Of a stretch of 64,000 nt of DNA, positions 8,641-16,629 are shown in pieces. This stretch comes from Emticicia sp. C21 (GTDB taxonomy: Bacteria > Bacteroidota > Bacteroidia > Cytophagales > Spirosomataceae): assembly GCF_003418935.1 (NCBI RefSeq), contig NZ_QVMT01000017.1, positions 1 through 64,000 on the forward strand. Reading direction: 5' to 3'. The notes beneath the pieces were generated by a model that was not told where the DNA came from, ran no database searches, and saw only the letters and a program-made list of their open reading frames with translations. Made by a program: the position numbers and the translations under genes. Every line of letters starts with the position of its first letter. Position 1 is the first letter of the stretch.

Positions 8641-8994
8641 TTACTCAAAATTCTGAATTGGTCTTACTTCCACTATGCTATCGTATTCATACATGGGGCA
8701 ACCTTTTGATAATTGAATAGCTTCTTCAATTGAATCGGCTTTCAGAAGCATATAGCCGCTTACAATTTCTTTGGCTTCGGTATAAGGGCCATCAGTTACT
8801 ATATGATTTAACCCCTTAACGCTCTTGCCTGTAGGGTAAAGTGCATCAGTAGCTATCAGTTTGCCTTGTGCGGCTATGCCACCAATCCAGGTATTCCACT
8901 TTTGTAGTTCGGCCTGCATGTCTTCAGGTGAAAAATTTTCGTACATTGATTCAACTTGCATTTCGTTGCGGAAGATAAGCATAAATTTTTCCAT
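8641..8994 (-). CDS. YciI/DGPF-domain protein, partner of the ECF42-like sigma factor
   Basis: This 117-residue cytoplasmic protein has the YCII-related fold. The N-terminus (EKFMLIFRNE) and the motif DGPYTEAKEIVSGYMLLKA at about residues 69-87 (the DGPF box, with Tyr for Phe) identify the PhnB/DGPF group. The C-terminus ends in the typical VEVRPI strand. It is the first gene of a two-gene operon with the sigma factor, 2 bp apart. In actinobacteria and proteobacteria such proteins are encoded with and controlled by ECF42; their biochemical role is not settled. Confidence 0.88.
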   Translation of the reverse strand: MEKFMLIFRNEMQVESMYENFSPEDMQAELQKWNTWIGGIAAQGKLIATDALYPTGKSVKGLNHIVTDGPYTEAKEIVSGYMLLKADSIEEAIQLSKGCPMYEYDSIVEVRPIQNFE

Positions 8995-9200
8995 GATTCT
9001 GTAGTTTTAAATAGTGATAAAATTAAATTTCGCTCTGAAGACGAATCAAACTTTCAGTTTTGGACAATCATTCAATATTTTTTTTTAAATTGCTTAATAG
9101 CTGAATTTTAAAGAACAGGTCAAATCCAATAAGGCTACTTTTTTTTCGTTTATTGGTATAATGATTGCTGTAATATCATAAATTAATCCGGTTTTTACCC

Positions 9201-10463
9201 ATGAAGAAATTATTAATTTTAATATTGTTTTCGATTTCGTTTGTCACTCAGGTATTCGCAAATAAAATACTGATTCCGATGGACGAAAGGCAAAAAAATC
9301 ACCTGAAAGCTTATGGCATTGCATTCTGGCTTTTGAAAGAACATGGGACAGAGATTGAATGGTTGTTGAATTACAGAGGTGGAAGTTTTTTATTTGATGC
9401 TTCTCAAAGTTACATTAATGAGTGTGTAATCAGAGGTGTTAGTTACGAAACTATTTCGGATGCTGAATCACAATCTATTTTAGCGCAGATTGCCTCACCT
9501 GATGCCAATATGGATGCCGTAAAGCTAAATAAAGCGCCAAAAATAGCAGTATATTCTCCTAAAACAACCCAGCCTTGGGATGATGCCGTGACACTGGTTT
9601 TAACCTATGCCGAGATCCCTTACGACAAGATATTTGACGAGGAGGTATTAGAAAATAAATTGCCTGAATACGATTGGCTACACTTACACCATGAAGATTT
9701 TACGGGGCAATTCGGTAAGTTCTTGCGTATGCGTGGGCAAGCCTGGTATCAGGAACAAAAGCAGGAAGCAGAAACCATTGCCAGAAAATATAATTTCTCA
9801 AAAATTTCAGATCTGAAATTATCAGTTTCTAAAAAAATCCGTGATTTTGTATTTGGTGGGGGCTATATGTTTGCCATGTGTAATGCAACCGATACTTTTG
9901 ATATTGCGCTGGCAGCGGATGGAATCGACATTGTTGAATCTCCTTATGATGGTGATGGTGCAGACCCGAATGCAGACAAAAAGTTGAAATTTGAAAACGG
10001 TTTTGCTTTTCAGAATTACAGATTGTTCATGAATCCTTACGAAATGGAGTTTTCAACGATTGATAATCAGCAGGAAGAGCGGGGTGTAAATGAAACTAAT
10101 GATTATTTCTCGTTATTCCAGTTTTCTGCTAAGTGGGATCCGATTCCGACCATGCTTACGCAAAACCATGCAAACCTTATTAAGGGGTTCATGGGACAAA
10201 CTACTGCTTTTAAGAAACAATATATCAAACCTGATGTCATTACGATGGCAGAGAATCGTTCATTAGGCGAGGCACGTTATATTCATGGAACAGCGGGCAA
10301 AGGCTTCTGGACTTTCTACGGTGGCCATGACCCCGAAGATTATCAACACTATGTAGGTGAAGAGCCGACCGATTTAAATCTTCATCCTAATTCGGCAGGT
10401 TATCGTCTTATTTTGAATAATGTATTATTCCCTGCGGCAAAGAAGAAAAAACTGAAGACTTAA
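9201..10463 (+). CDS. Conserved secreted protein of unknown function (label 'asparagine synthetase B' doubtful)
   Basis: This 420-residue protein has a signal peptide (about 1-20, ending VFANK). The mature part begins with KILIPMDERQKNHLKAYGIA. A central region (PKIAVYSPKTTQPWDDAVT, about 112-130) resembles the start of a glutamine-amidotransferase-like or DUF4159-like Rossmann domain. A later GGGYMFAMCNATDTFDIALA segment puts a Cys (about 228) where a class I GATase nucleophile elbow could be. Near the end is a GFWTFYGGHDPED box with a His. From memory, similar Bacteroidota proteins are labelled asparagine synthetase B, but I see neither an N-terminal Cys2 nor an ATP-pyrophosphatase SGGxDS loop. 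A secreted, catalytically undefined GATase-like protein is the safest reading. Confidence 0.6.
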   Translation: MKKLLILILFSISFVTQVFANKILIPMDERQKNHLKAYGIAFWLLKEHGTEIEWLLNYRGGSFLFDASQSYINECVIRGVSYETISDAESQSILAQIASPDANMDAVKLNKAPKIAVYSPKTTQPWDDAVTLVLTYAEIPYDKIFDEEVLENKLPEYDWLHLHHEDFTGQFGKFLRMRGQAWYQEQKQEAETIARKYNFSKISDLKLSVSKKIRDFVFGGGYMFAMCNATDTFDIALAADGIDIVESPYDGDGADPNADKKLKFENGFAFQNYRLFMNPYEMEFSTIDNQQEERGVNETNDYFSLFQFSAKWDPIPTMLTQNHANLIKGFMGQTTAFKKQYIKPDVITMAENRSLGEARYIHGTAGKGFWTFYGGHDPEDYQHYVGEEPTDLNLHPNSAGYRLILNNVLFPAAKKKKLKT

Positions 10464-10488
10464 TTTTTTTTACAATACTTAATGCACT

Positions 10489-10524
10489 AAAAGAGCCACT
10501 AAGACTAACGCTAGTGGCTCTTTT
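10489..10524. terminator. Bidirectional terminator
   Basis: A 13-bp perfect stem (AAAAGAGCCACTA 10489-10501; TAGTGGCTCTTTT 10512-10524) lies between convergent genes, with A/T tracts on both sides. Confidence 0.85.
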
Positions 10525-10541
10525 ATATTCTTATCAATTCG

Positions 10542-10736
10542 TTAAGATTCACCTTTCTTAACTTTCTTACCCCTGTTTTTTGCCCATTCTTCTGCTTTAG
10601 AAGTGGCAATTGCAATGGCTGAACCTTCTTCTCTCCCGTCTTCTAATAAAGCGTTGGCAATTTCAACCGCTTTATTTCTGACTGGTGCAGAGAGATTTTT
10701 CATGGATTGCGGATAATCTGATTTTGTCCATGGCAT
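10542..10736 (-). CDS. Small DUF2188-like (YdaT-type) protein
   Basis: This 64-residue protein has the pattern MPWTKSDYPQSMKNL, then VRNKAVEIANALLEDG and AIAIATSKAEEWAK. It resembles YdaT-like small proteins widely seen in stress-induced gene sets of Bacilli and Bacteroidota. Most of it should be two helices with a basic tail. No catalytic residues are visible. It shares strand with the DUF4142 gene upstream (41 bp apart), so the two may be co-transcribed as general stress genes; that role is inferred from relatives only. Confidence 0.8.
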   Translation of the reverse strand: MPWTKSDYPQSMKNLSAPVRNKAVEIANALLEDGREEGSAIAIATSKAEEWAKNRGKKVKKGES

Positions 10737-10777
10737 AACTGTATTATTTAAGAGAATAGATTACCTATTCTCGTTTT

Positions 10778-11374
10778 CTACATTTTATCTGTTATTTTCT
10801 CAATTCTTTCGGCTTCCTCCTTATGATGTTTTAGTGTTGGAAGCGTTTTAGCTGCAAATGCCTTCAAGTCAGCATCATTACCTTTATCAGCTAATTTCTC
10901 GAATTTATCGATGTCTTTTTTATGGTCTTCTACCATTTCGTCCATATATTTTCTATCGAAATCTTTACCGCTTTTTTCTGATACATCATTAATAGTTTTC
11001 TGATGTGCATCAGGTAAAGTTGTTGGTAAAACTATGTTTTTGTTACTAGCCAGAGTTTTCAGTTCATCATTGGCTTTGGTATGATCATCAATCATCATTT
11101 GTGCAAATTTCTTTACTTCTGAAGAGGTAGCTTTTGTAACTGCAATTTTTGCTAACTCAACTTCCATCATTCCGCCACCTGCTAAATCTACTACCATTTC
11201 TGCATCATCTTTCTGTGCTGAGGCTACAGAATCTGTTGGTGCTGTAGCTTCAATTGCTTCATTGTTTACTTGCTCGGTGGAGTCTTTAGAATCTTCGCTA
11301 CTGTTTGAATTACATGACGCCATTCCTAATGCAAAGACGATGGCTGAGCCTAATAATATGCTTTTTGTTTTCAT
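10778..11374 (-). CDS. DUF4142 lipoprotein
   Basis: This 198-residue protein has a lipoprotein signal with a lipobox ending at Cys21 (FALGMASCNSNS), so it should be anchored in the periplasm or outer membrane. An acidic, Ser/Thr-rich linker (about 22-58) leads into a DUF4142 domain (about 60-195), a ferritin-like four-helix bundle. Typical features are the IAVTKATSSEVKKFAQMMID helix with DDHTKAN, and the EDHKKDIDKFEKLA helix with regularly spaced His and Glu. Whether metal is bound is unknown. The downstream DUF2188-like gene may be co-transcribed. Confidence 0.9.
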   Translation of the reverse strand: MKTKSILLGSAIVFALGMASCNSNSSEDSKDSTEQVNNEAIEATAPTDSVASAQKDDAEMVVDLAGGGMMEVELAKIAVTKATSSEVKKFAQMMIDDHTKANDELKTLASNKNIVLPTTLPDAHQKTINDVSEKSGKDFDRKYMDEMVEDHKKDIDKFEKLADKGNDADLKAFAAKTLPTLKHHKEEAERIEKITDKM

Positions 11375-11788
11375 GATAAAATAAAGGATTTAGTTTACAT
11401 AGAAGAACTTTAAAAAAGCTGTGCCAATCCTTAAAAAAGCAATTTTCTGGGGTTTATTTTCTACTTATATTTTTTAATAATAAAATATAGAGTTTGTATG
11501 CCAATGAAGAGTTCTGGATATTTTCTTTACTAGAATGGGCAATATATTCTACATATTGGGAGTTTATTTGCCGAGCAGTGGGGATTAAGGAAATGTTTAA
11601 AATTTGCTTAAGATATACTGAAATTGAGACATTAAGTGGATTAAATTACCCATTTGTGATATAATAAGACTTATCTACTATCTTCAATAAATACACAACT
11701 AATTTATAATGAATGAATTATAAAAAAAAGCGATCGGATGAATAGCAATTTCATCGGACCGCTTACGATATATTTTAAGATGCTAAAG
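11375..11788. other. Gene-less stretch between the DUF4142 and LytTR genes
   Basis: There is no supported ORF. The right end holds the terminator of the LytTR gene. The remaining 350 bp is AT-rich and should contain the DUF4142 promoter (reading leftwards), but I find no TAnnTTTG element on that strand. Confidence 0.4.
11722..11764 (-). terminator. Terminator of the stand-alone LytTR gene
   Basis: AAGCGATCGGATGAA (11728-11742) pairs with TTCATCGGACCGCTT (11750-11764) with two mismatches in 15. On the minus strand it is followed by an eight-base T run. Confidence 0.75.
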
Positions 11789-12148
11789 CTAAATTTGCTT
11801 GTATCTTGCTTCAAAATCTTTAATCCGACGTCTTGAAATAGATAGTTCTTCGCCTGATTGAAGGTAAACCGAACCAGTCAATTTCTCCAGTTTTATTTTT
11901 TCAATATGAAGCATATTAATAATTACTCCTCTGTGAATTCTGAAAAAATAAGGTAATCCCATGAGTTTTTGCTCATAAACCTGTAAATTTCGTGCGCTCA
12001 ATAAGGTTCTTCCTTTTGTCAGATAAAGAATCGTATAATTAATTTTACTTTCAAGGAATATGATTTCGTCGGGGCGAATGAACTTAGATTTGCCTCCACT
12101 CAAAAAACGTAAGGTAAATGATGGATTCATTGGAAAGGAAGTTTTCAT
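11789..12148 (-). CDS. Stand-alone LytTR DNA-binding protein
   Basis: This 119-residue protein consists almost wholly of a LytTR DNA-binding domain (about residues 20-117), without a receiver domain. Recognisable parts are FIRPDEIIFLESKINYTIL, then GRTLLSARNLQVYEQKL, the FFRIHRGVIINMLHIEKI segment and the final SISRRRIKDF strand-helix. Without a phospho-acceptor domain it probably works constitutively or is controlled by its own level. It is monocistronic, with long non-coding stretches on both sides. Targets cannot be told from this window. Confidence 0.9.
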   Translation of the reverse strand: MKTSFPMNPSFTLRFLSGGKSKFIRPDEIIFLESKINYTILYLTKGRTLLSARNLQVYEQKLMGLPYFFRIHRGVIINMLHIEKIKLEKLTGSVYLQSGEELSISRRRIKDFEARYKQI

Positions 12149-12557
12149 GGCGTTTATAACAAATTCTACTTATTTCTAAGCAAAACCGCTACCAAAGTAA
12201 TAAAATATAATACAATTCTTTTAAATGATGTAAAATATGTATGCCACTGCTAGCAGATGTGCGGTAATATAATCTTCCCATTTGCTATTGAAACCAACAA
12301 TCCCCGCAATATTACTCTTAGTTTATGACTTATTCTCAGCTGCCTTTAAAATTTCAAAGTGATTCCTATTTAATTAAATCATCTTTGATGGTTGCATCTT
12401 GGTAGATTTATAAGAATTAAAATTGTAAAAATGATTCAATAGAAAATCTATTCTTTATTAACTTATTTCATACTGAATAGCTAAAAAACATTTTATTTTC
12501 AGGAAAATCTGTAATTTTATAACGTTTCAATTTTCAATTACTACATATGAATATATT
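12149..12557. other. Gene-less AT-rich stretch between divergent genes
   Basis: This stretch separates the divergent LytTR and GNAT genes and must contain both promoters. I see no convincing TTG/TAnnTTTG promoter on either strand, no terminator, and no ORF with coding character. Confidence 0.35.
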
Positions 12558-12857
12558 ATGACAGATACCCTTAAAGTTACGCATCAGCCAGAAGATAATC
12601 TTTTTCTTATCAATATTGGTGAAAATATGGCTTATCAGGAATACATTCAAACAAAAACTGATCTGGTTATTATACATACTGAAGTGCCCAGAGAACTGGA
12701 AGGGAAAGGTATAGGAAGTTTACTTGCAAAAAATGCCTTAGTTTATGCAGAAGAAAATGGACTGAAACTCATGCCGTTATGTCCTTTTATGGCTGCTTAT
12801 GTACGAAAACATTATGAAGAATATAAGCACTTACTAGCTCCTGGTTTTAATGTCTGA
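12558..12857 (+). CDS. Small GNAT-type N-acetyltransferase (YjdJ-like)
   Basis: This 99-residue protein is a minimal GCN5-related acetyltransferase. The acetyl-CoA loop is EGKGIGSLLAKNALVYAEE (about residues 51-69; R/QxxGxG/A-like), preceded by a beta strand with VIIHTEVP and followed by LKLMPLCPFMAAYVRKH. This matches the short 'Gcn5-related N-acetyltransferase, YjdJ' group. The substrate is unknown. The gene ends 3 bp before a DinB-family gene on the same strand, so they form a two-gene operon. Confidence 0.9.
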   Translation: MTDTLKVTHQPEDNLFLINIGENMAYQEYIQTKTDLVIIHTEVPRELEGKGIGSLLAKNALVYAEENGLKLMPLCPFMAAYVRKHYEEYKHLLAPGFNV

Positions 12858-12860
12858 CGA

Positions 12861-13421
12861 ATGAAAATATCACGAAAAAATGCCTTAAAATCATTGTTCG
12901 GAACATTGATAGGCCTGCCTGCTCTGGCAAAGAGTGATGATAAAAAAGACCTGTTAGGATTTAAGGAAGAATTTAGCGCAGCCTGGAAAAGCTCGCAAGA
13001 CTATACGCTCAAAATCTTTAACCAGATGCCCGAAGAAAAACTCGAATATAAGTATACGCCTGAGTCTTTTTCTTTCAGAACTCAGTTCGTGCATTGTATT
13101 ACTTTTACAACAGCACAAATTTGTGGGAGATTGAATCTGCCAAACCCCTATGACGAAAAAGAAAAGCAGAATGGCTATTGGGCGAAACTATCTAAAGTAG
13201 AATTAGAAGCCGAATTGAAAGGATTTTATGCATGGGTTGAAAAAACTGTATTACAAACCAAGCCTGATAAATTGGCACAATTGGAAGGCTATGCTGGTGA
13301 CAAGATTCCGGTCTGGAGATTATTATATGCTTTAGAAAACCATATCATTCATCATCGTGGGCAAGCAATCTGCTATTTACGTCTGAACGGTATAATACCT
13401 ATTGGATATATTGGCTGGTAA
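12861..13421 (+). CDS. DinB-family protein with N-terminal export signal
   Basis: This 186-residue protein has a basic N-terminus and hydrophobic stretch (MKISRKNALKSLFGTLIGLP, then ALAK), probably a Sec- or Tat-like signal peptide. The rest is a DinB/YfiT four-helix bundle. The metal-binding triad is probably the His in RTQFVHCITFT (about 74) plus the two His in ENHIIHHRGQAICYL (about 158-164). DinB-like enzymes use the metal to activate small thiols or transfer groups; substrate unknown. It is co-transcribed with the upstream GNAT gene. A second DinB gene lies at 37137. Confidence 0.88.
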   Translation: MKISRKNALKSLFGTLIGLPALAKSDDKKDLLGFKEEFSAAWKSSQDYTLKIFNQMPEEKLEYKYTPESFSFRTQFVHCITFTTAQICGRLNLPNPYDEKEKQNGYWAKLSKVELEAELKGFYAWVEKTVLQTKPDKLAQLEGYAGDKIPVWRLLYALENHIIHHRGQAICYLRLNGIIPIGYIGW

Positions 13422-13444
13422 AATTCATTTATTAATATGCCAAC

Positions 13445-13482
13445 AAAAAACCTCTGCAAGTATTACTTACAGAGGTTTTTTT
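13445..13482. terminator. Bidirectional terminator between the DinB gene and the two-repeat protein gene
   Basis: AAAAAACCTCTG (13445-13456) pairs perfectly with CAGAGGTTTTTT (13470-13481); both genes converge on it. Confidence 0.85.
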
Positions 13483-13501
13483 ATTTCAGGTAAACAATTT
13501 C

Positions 13502-14974
13502 TTATTTTTCTACACAAGAGCCTTCTTTACCATCTTTGCAACAACGGTTGTAAGATTTGCTTAGTTTTTTGTATTGGCCTTCATCGATGCTTACATATAA
13601 TTTATTGTAGTCACCAACCATTACATCTTGTTTTGTAAAGTTATAATTCAATGTTACCGGAATATTTACATTTTGATCAGGAAGTGGGTTACCGTTAGCG
13701 TCACACACTCTGAAGATTTTAGAAACGTTGCTTAAACCTGAAGTAACAACTTCGTAGCTAGATTTAACAGGCACCGAGAAAGAACCTAAGCAAAGGTATT
13801 TTTCTGGCATTTCGCCTTTAGCTAATTTACCTGCTTTTTTGTATACACCAATTACAGTTACGCTTGGGCTTGCACTCTTAATGCTACCATCCTGAATTTC
13901 AGTTCTACCTAAGAAATTGATTTTCTGGTCAGCACATTTAGCAGCACCTGCTGTTCCAATAGTAACATCAGACGGGCTTTCAGATAAAACTTTTTTCTCG
14001 AAAGTCTGAGTACTTGCAGTTGTAGCACTTGGAGAAACCGGACAATCTTTGTACGCTTTACCTAGAGCTTTGAATTGTTTTTCGTCAACGTTTAAATAGA
14101 TTTTATCTCCTTCGCCAACCATTACTTCTGATTTTGTAATTTTATAATCCAGGTTCAAAGGTAATACAAGATTCATTGCTGCAGGAGCCGCTGCACCTTG
14201 ATCAACACAAACTGGAATTGTTTTTGAATAAGCCATTTCGCCTTTTACGTTGAAATCGTAGGTAGCACGAGAAGCAACCGGATATGAACCTAAGCAAAGA
14301 CCTTTAGTTCCATTTACAGCGATAATTTCCATTGTTTTGCTGGCGTTCAATACATCACCACTTGAGATTTCACCTTTAGCACTGATACTGATTTGTTGCT
14401 CAACACAAACAGTTGGTGGTACCGGCGGCACTGGAGGAACAAATGGGAAATAAGAAGGAATATGGAAAGCATTACCGCATTTTTTCATTACATATATGTA
14501 ACAATCGCCTGTTTTTGCTTTTATTTTGAAAGTTTCAAAATCGCGTCCTAAGATTGACCACACATATTTGTGACCTCTTGCATAAGCACCCATCCAGCCA
14601 GTAGCTCCTTTTTGGAGAATTTCAGGTGTGATGGTACTTACAGTAAATGCAGGATCGTTGAATCCTGTATAGCCCAAGGCTATCAATAAATCATCCATCT
14701 CTTTCTTGATGCCTCTTTGATTTCTCTGATAAACCCTCTTCAGGTGGTTATAGGCAGATTGTGCCGTATGACTAGGAATTTCTCCAAATTGTGGGCTGGT
14801 ACCAAGTCTGTTCAAAACAACAGGTTTTCTATCGGCATTGCCTTGGAACACTTTATAAGGTAATGTGTTACAAGGGTTCAGTTGTTGTTGACTCGGCGTT
14901 GGATTCTGTTGGGCATAACCCAGCAACGGTAATAATACCACAAGTGTGAGAATTCTAAATGAAGAAGTTTTCAT
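13502..14974 (-). CDS. Secreted two-repeat protein, function unknown
   Basis: This 490-residue protein has a signal peptide (about 1-21, ending LGYAQ). The N-terminal region (about 30-165) is unique, with GYTGFNDPAF and MGAYARGHKYVWSILGRDF. A proline linker FVPPVPPVPPTVC (about 177-189) follows. Then come two homologous units of about 125-150 residues. Each has a SISAKGEI or NFLGRTEI strand, a CLGSYPV or CLGSFSV strand, a Cys-Asp or Cys-Val pair after 'KTIPVC' or 'KIFRVC', then VMVGEGDKIYLNVDE or VMVGDYNKLYVSIDE and a final Cys. The Cys pattern is the same in both and suggests disulfides in the periplasm or outside. I recognise no family. A -7 element (TATTTTTG, minus strand, 15024-15031) would give a leader of about 40 nt. 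Confidence 0.8.
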   Translation of the reverse strand: MKTSSFRILTLVVLLPLLGYAQQNPTPSQQQLNPCNTLPYKVFQGNADRKPVVLNRLGTSPQFGEIPSHTAQSAYNHLKRVYQRNQRGIKKEMDDLLIALGYTGFNDPAFTVSTITPEILQKGATGWMGAYARGHKYVWSILGRDFETFKIKAKTGDCYIYVMKKCGNAFHIPSYFPFVPPVPPVPPTVCVEQQISISAKGEISSGDVLNASKTMEIIAVNGTKGLCLGSYPVASRATYDFNVKGEMAYSKTIPVCVDQGAAAPAAMNLVLPLNLDYKITKSEVMVGEGDKIYLNVDEKQFKALGKAYKDCPVSPSATTASTQTFEKKVLSESPSDVTIGTAGAAKCADQKINFLGRTEIQDGSIKSASPSVTVIGVYKKAGKLAKGEMPEKYLCLGSFSVPVKSSYEVVTSGLSNVSKIFRVCDANGNPLPDQNVNIPVTLNYNFTKQDVMVGDYNKLYVSIDEGQYKKLSKSYNRCCKDGKEGSCVEK

Positions 14975-15280
14975 TTTTTTAGATTTTTAAAGTGTCTGAA
15001 TAAATTTCTAATCCAATCGGATACAAAAATAATTTATTTAAATTAAAGTGACAGAAACGGATCCTTTATGAAAAGATTATTTCTATCTATTAGGTTTTGT
15101 GAGTTTTTAGGTCTCTTAAGGTGTTTTAGAGAATGATTACGAGACTCTTTCCCGCAAAAATGGTAATTATTTAATTTAAAAACAAAAACTAACACAGAAT
15201 GTTATTAGCTCCTGGCGGTTTTCTTTATTTTTTTGCATCGAACGGTTTAAACAGGCTTTTATTAAAAAACAGGACAATTC
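14975..15280. other. Gene-less stretch between two minus-strand genes
   Basis: It contains a candidate -7 element for the two-repeat protein gene (CAAAAATA on the plus strand at 15024-15031, i.e. TATTTTTG on the minus strand), without a clear -33 element. No strong terminator for the aldose epimerase gene is visible. Confidence 0.4.
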
Positions 15281-16456
15281 TTATTTGCTCGAAAATTTAT
15301 ATATCGTGGTAGTCTTATACGTTTCACCCGGACGTAGAACTACAGTCGGAAATTTAGTCTGATTTGGTGAGTCAGGGAAGTGTTCTGTTTCGAAACAGAA
15401 ACCATAACGCTTCTTATATACTACACCGTTTTTTCCGGTAATTGATCCGTCTAAAAAGTTTCCGGTATAAAACTGTACTCCAGGTTCAGTAGTCTTTACT
15501 TCCATAAAACGACCAGTAGTTGGCTCATATGCCGTTGCTGCCAGAATCAACGAATCCTTTTTAGGTTGATTCAGCACCCAGCAATGGTCATATCCACCTC
15601 CTGCTTTTATTTGTGCATCAGTCGAATCATTAATTCCTTTGCCAATTGTTTTTGGTGTTGTAAAATCAAATACTGTACCTTTTACTGCTTTTAACTCGCC
15701 AGTAGGTATTAATGTTTCGTTCACTGGCAAAAAACGATCTGCATTAATCATTACTTCATGTCCTAAATGGTCTGTTTTACCGCCTGTCAAATTGAAGTAT
15801 GAGTGTTGAGTCAGGTTCAAAACCGTTGGTTTATCAGTAGTTGCCGTATAGTTTATTTCAAGCGCATTATCCTCGGTTAAAACATAAGTAATTTCCACAT
15901 TCAGATTGCCCGGATACCCTTCATCACCATCTTTACTTACATGATTTAACTTCAATCCGTTTCTACCATCTTTTAACTCTTCACTTTTCCAGATTACTTT
16001 ATCGAAGCCGATTTTTCCGCCATGCAGGTGATTAGGGCCATTATTTTTTAATAAATTATAGGTTTTGCCATCTAAGGTAAATTTCGCATTGGCAATTCTA
16101 TTACCGTATCTACCTACTAAAGCACCAAAGAATGGGCTCGATTTCAAGTAGCCAGATAGTGAATCATACCCTAATACTACATCTTCATATTTACCATCTT
16201 TGTCAGGTGCCGTCCAGTGAGTAATCAATCCGCCATAATCACTAATTTTTACCTCCATACCTTTTGAATTTTTCAAGGTATAAAGGCTTACCTCCTGGCC
16301 ATCAGGTAGTTTCCCCCACGATTGTTTTGAAATAGATGCTTCTGCTTTTGTTGTTTCCATTGTATTTTCGCTCTTTTTAGACTGACAGGCAATACTGGTG
16401 TACATGAGTAGGATTCCTGCCAAAAACAATTTGGACTGCGTTTTAAAATTATTCAT
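15281..16456 (-). CDS. galM: Aldose 1-epimerase (lipoprotein form)
   Basis: This 391-residue enzyme interconverts alpha and beta anomers of aldoses such as galactose and glucose. It has a lipoprotein signal with Cys24 (MYTSIACQSKK), so it should act in the periplasm on incoming sugars; this is common in Bacteroidota. The galactose mutarotase fold spans about 45-388. Catalytic features are the NHLHGGKIGFDKVIW box, the catalytic His in NLTQHSYFNLTG and the catalytic Glu in FETEHFPDSPN. No sugar-utilisation genes flank it, and the gap upstream of the divergent M1 peptidase gene is 173 bp. Confidence 0.95.
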   Translation of the reverse strand: MNNFKTQSKLFLAGILLMYTSIACQSKKSENTMETTKAEASISKQSWGKLPDGQEVSLYTLKNSKGMEVKISDYGGLITHWTAPDKDGKYEDVVLGYDSLSGYLKSSPFFGALVGRYGNRIANAKFTLDGKTYNLLKNNGPNHLHGGKIGFDKVIWKSEELKDGRNGLKLNHVSKDGDEGYPGNLNVEITYVLTEDNALEINYTATTDKPTVLNLTQHSYFNLTGGKTDHLGHEVMINADRFLPVNETLIPTGELKAVKGTVFDFTTPKTIGKGINDSTDAQIKAGGGYDHCWVLNQPKKDSLILAATAYEPTTGRFMEVKTTEPGVQFYTGNFLDGSITGKNGVVYKKRYGFCFETEHFPDSPNQTKFPTVVLRPGETYKTTTIYKFSSK

Positions 16457-16629
16457 AATTATTGAAGGGGGTTGTTTTGATTGCCAATATTACATAAAAA
16501 CTGTTAAAATAAGACTTTGTTCGATAAAGATTTATGAATTTTAACCTCTCTCGTTAAACGAAAAGCCTATCTTTACCGTTAATTGAGCATTATTTAACAA
16601 TTTCAAACCAATATTATCTTCATCCAGAT

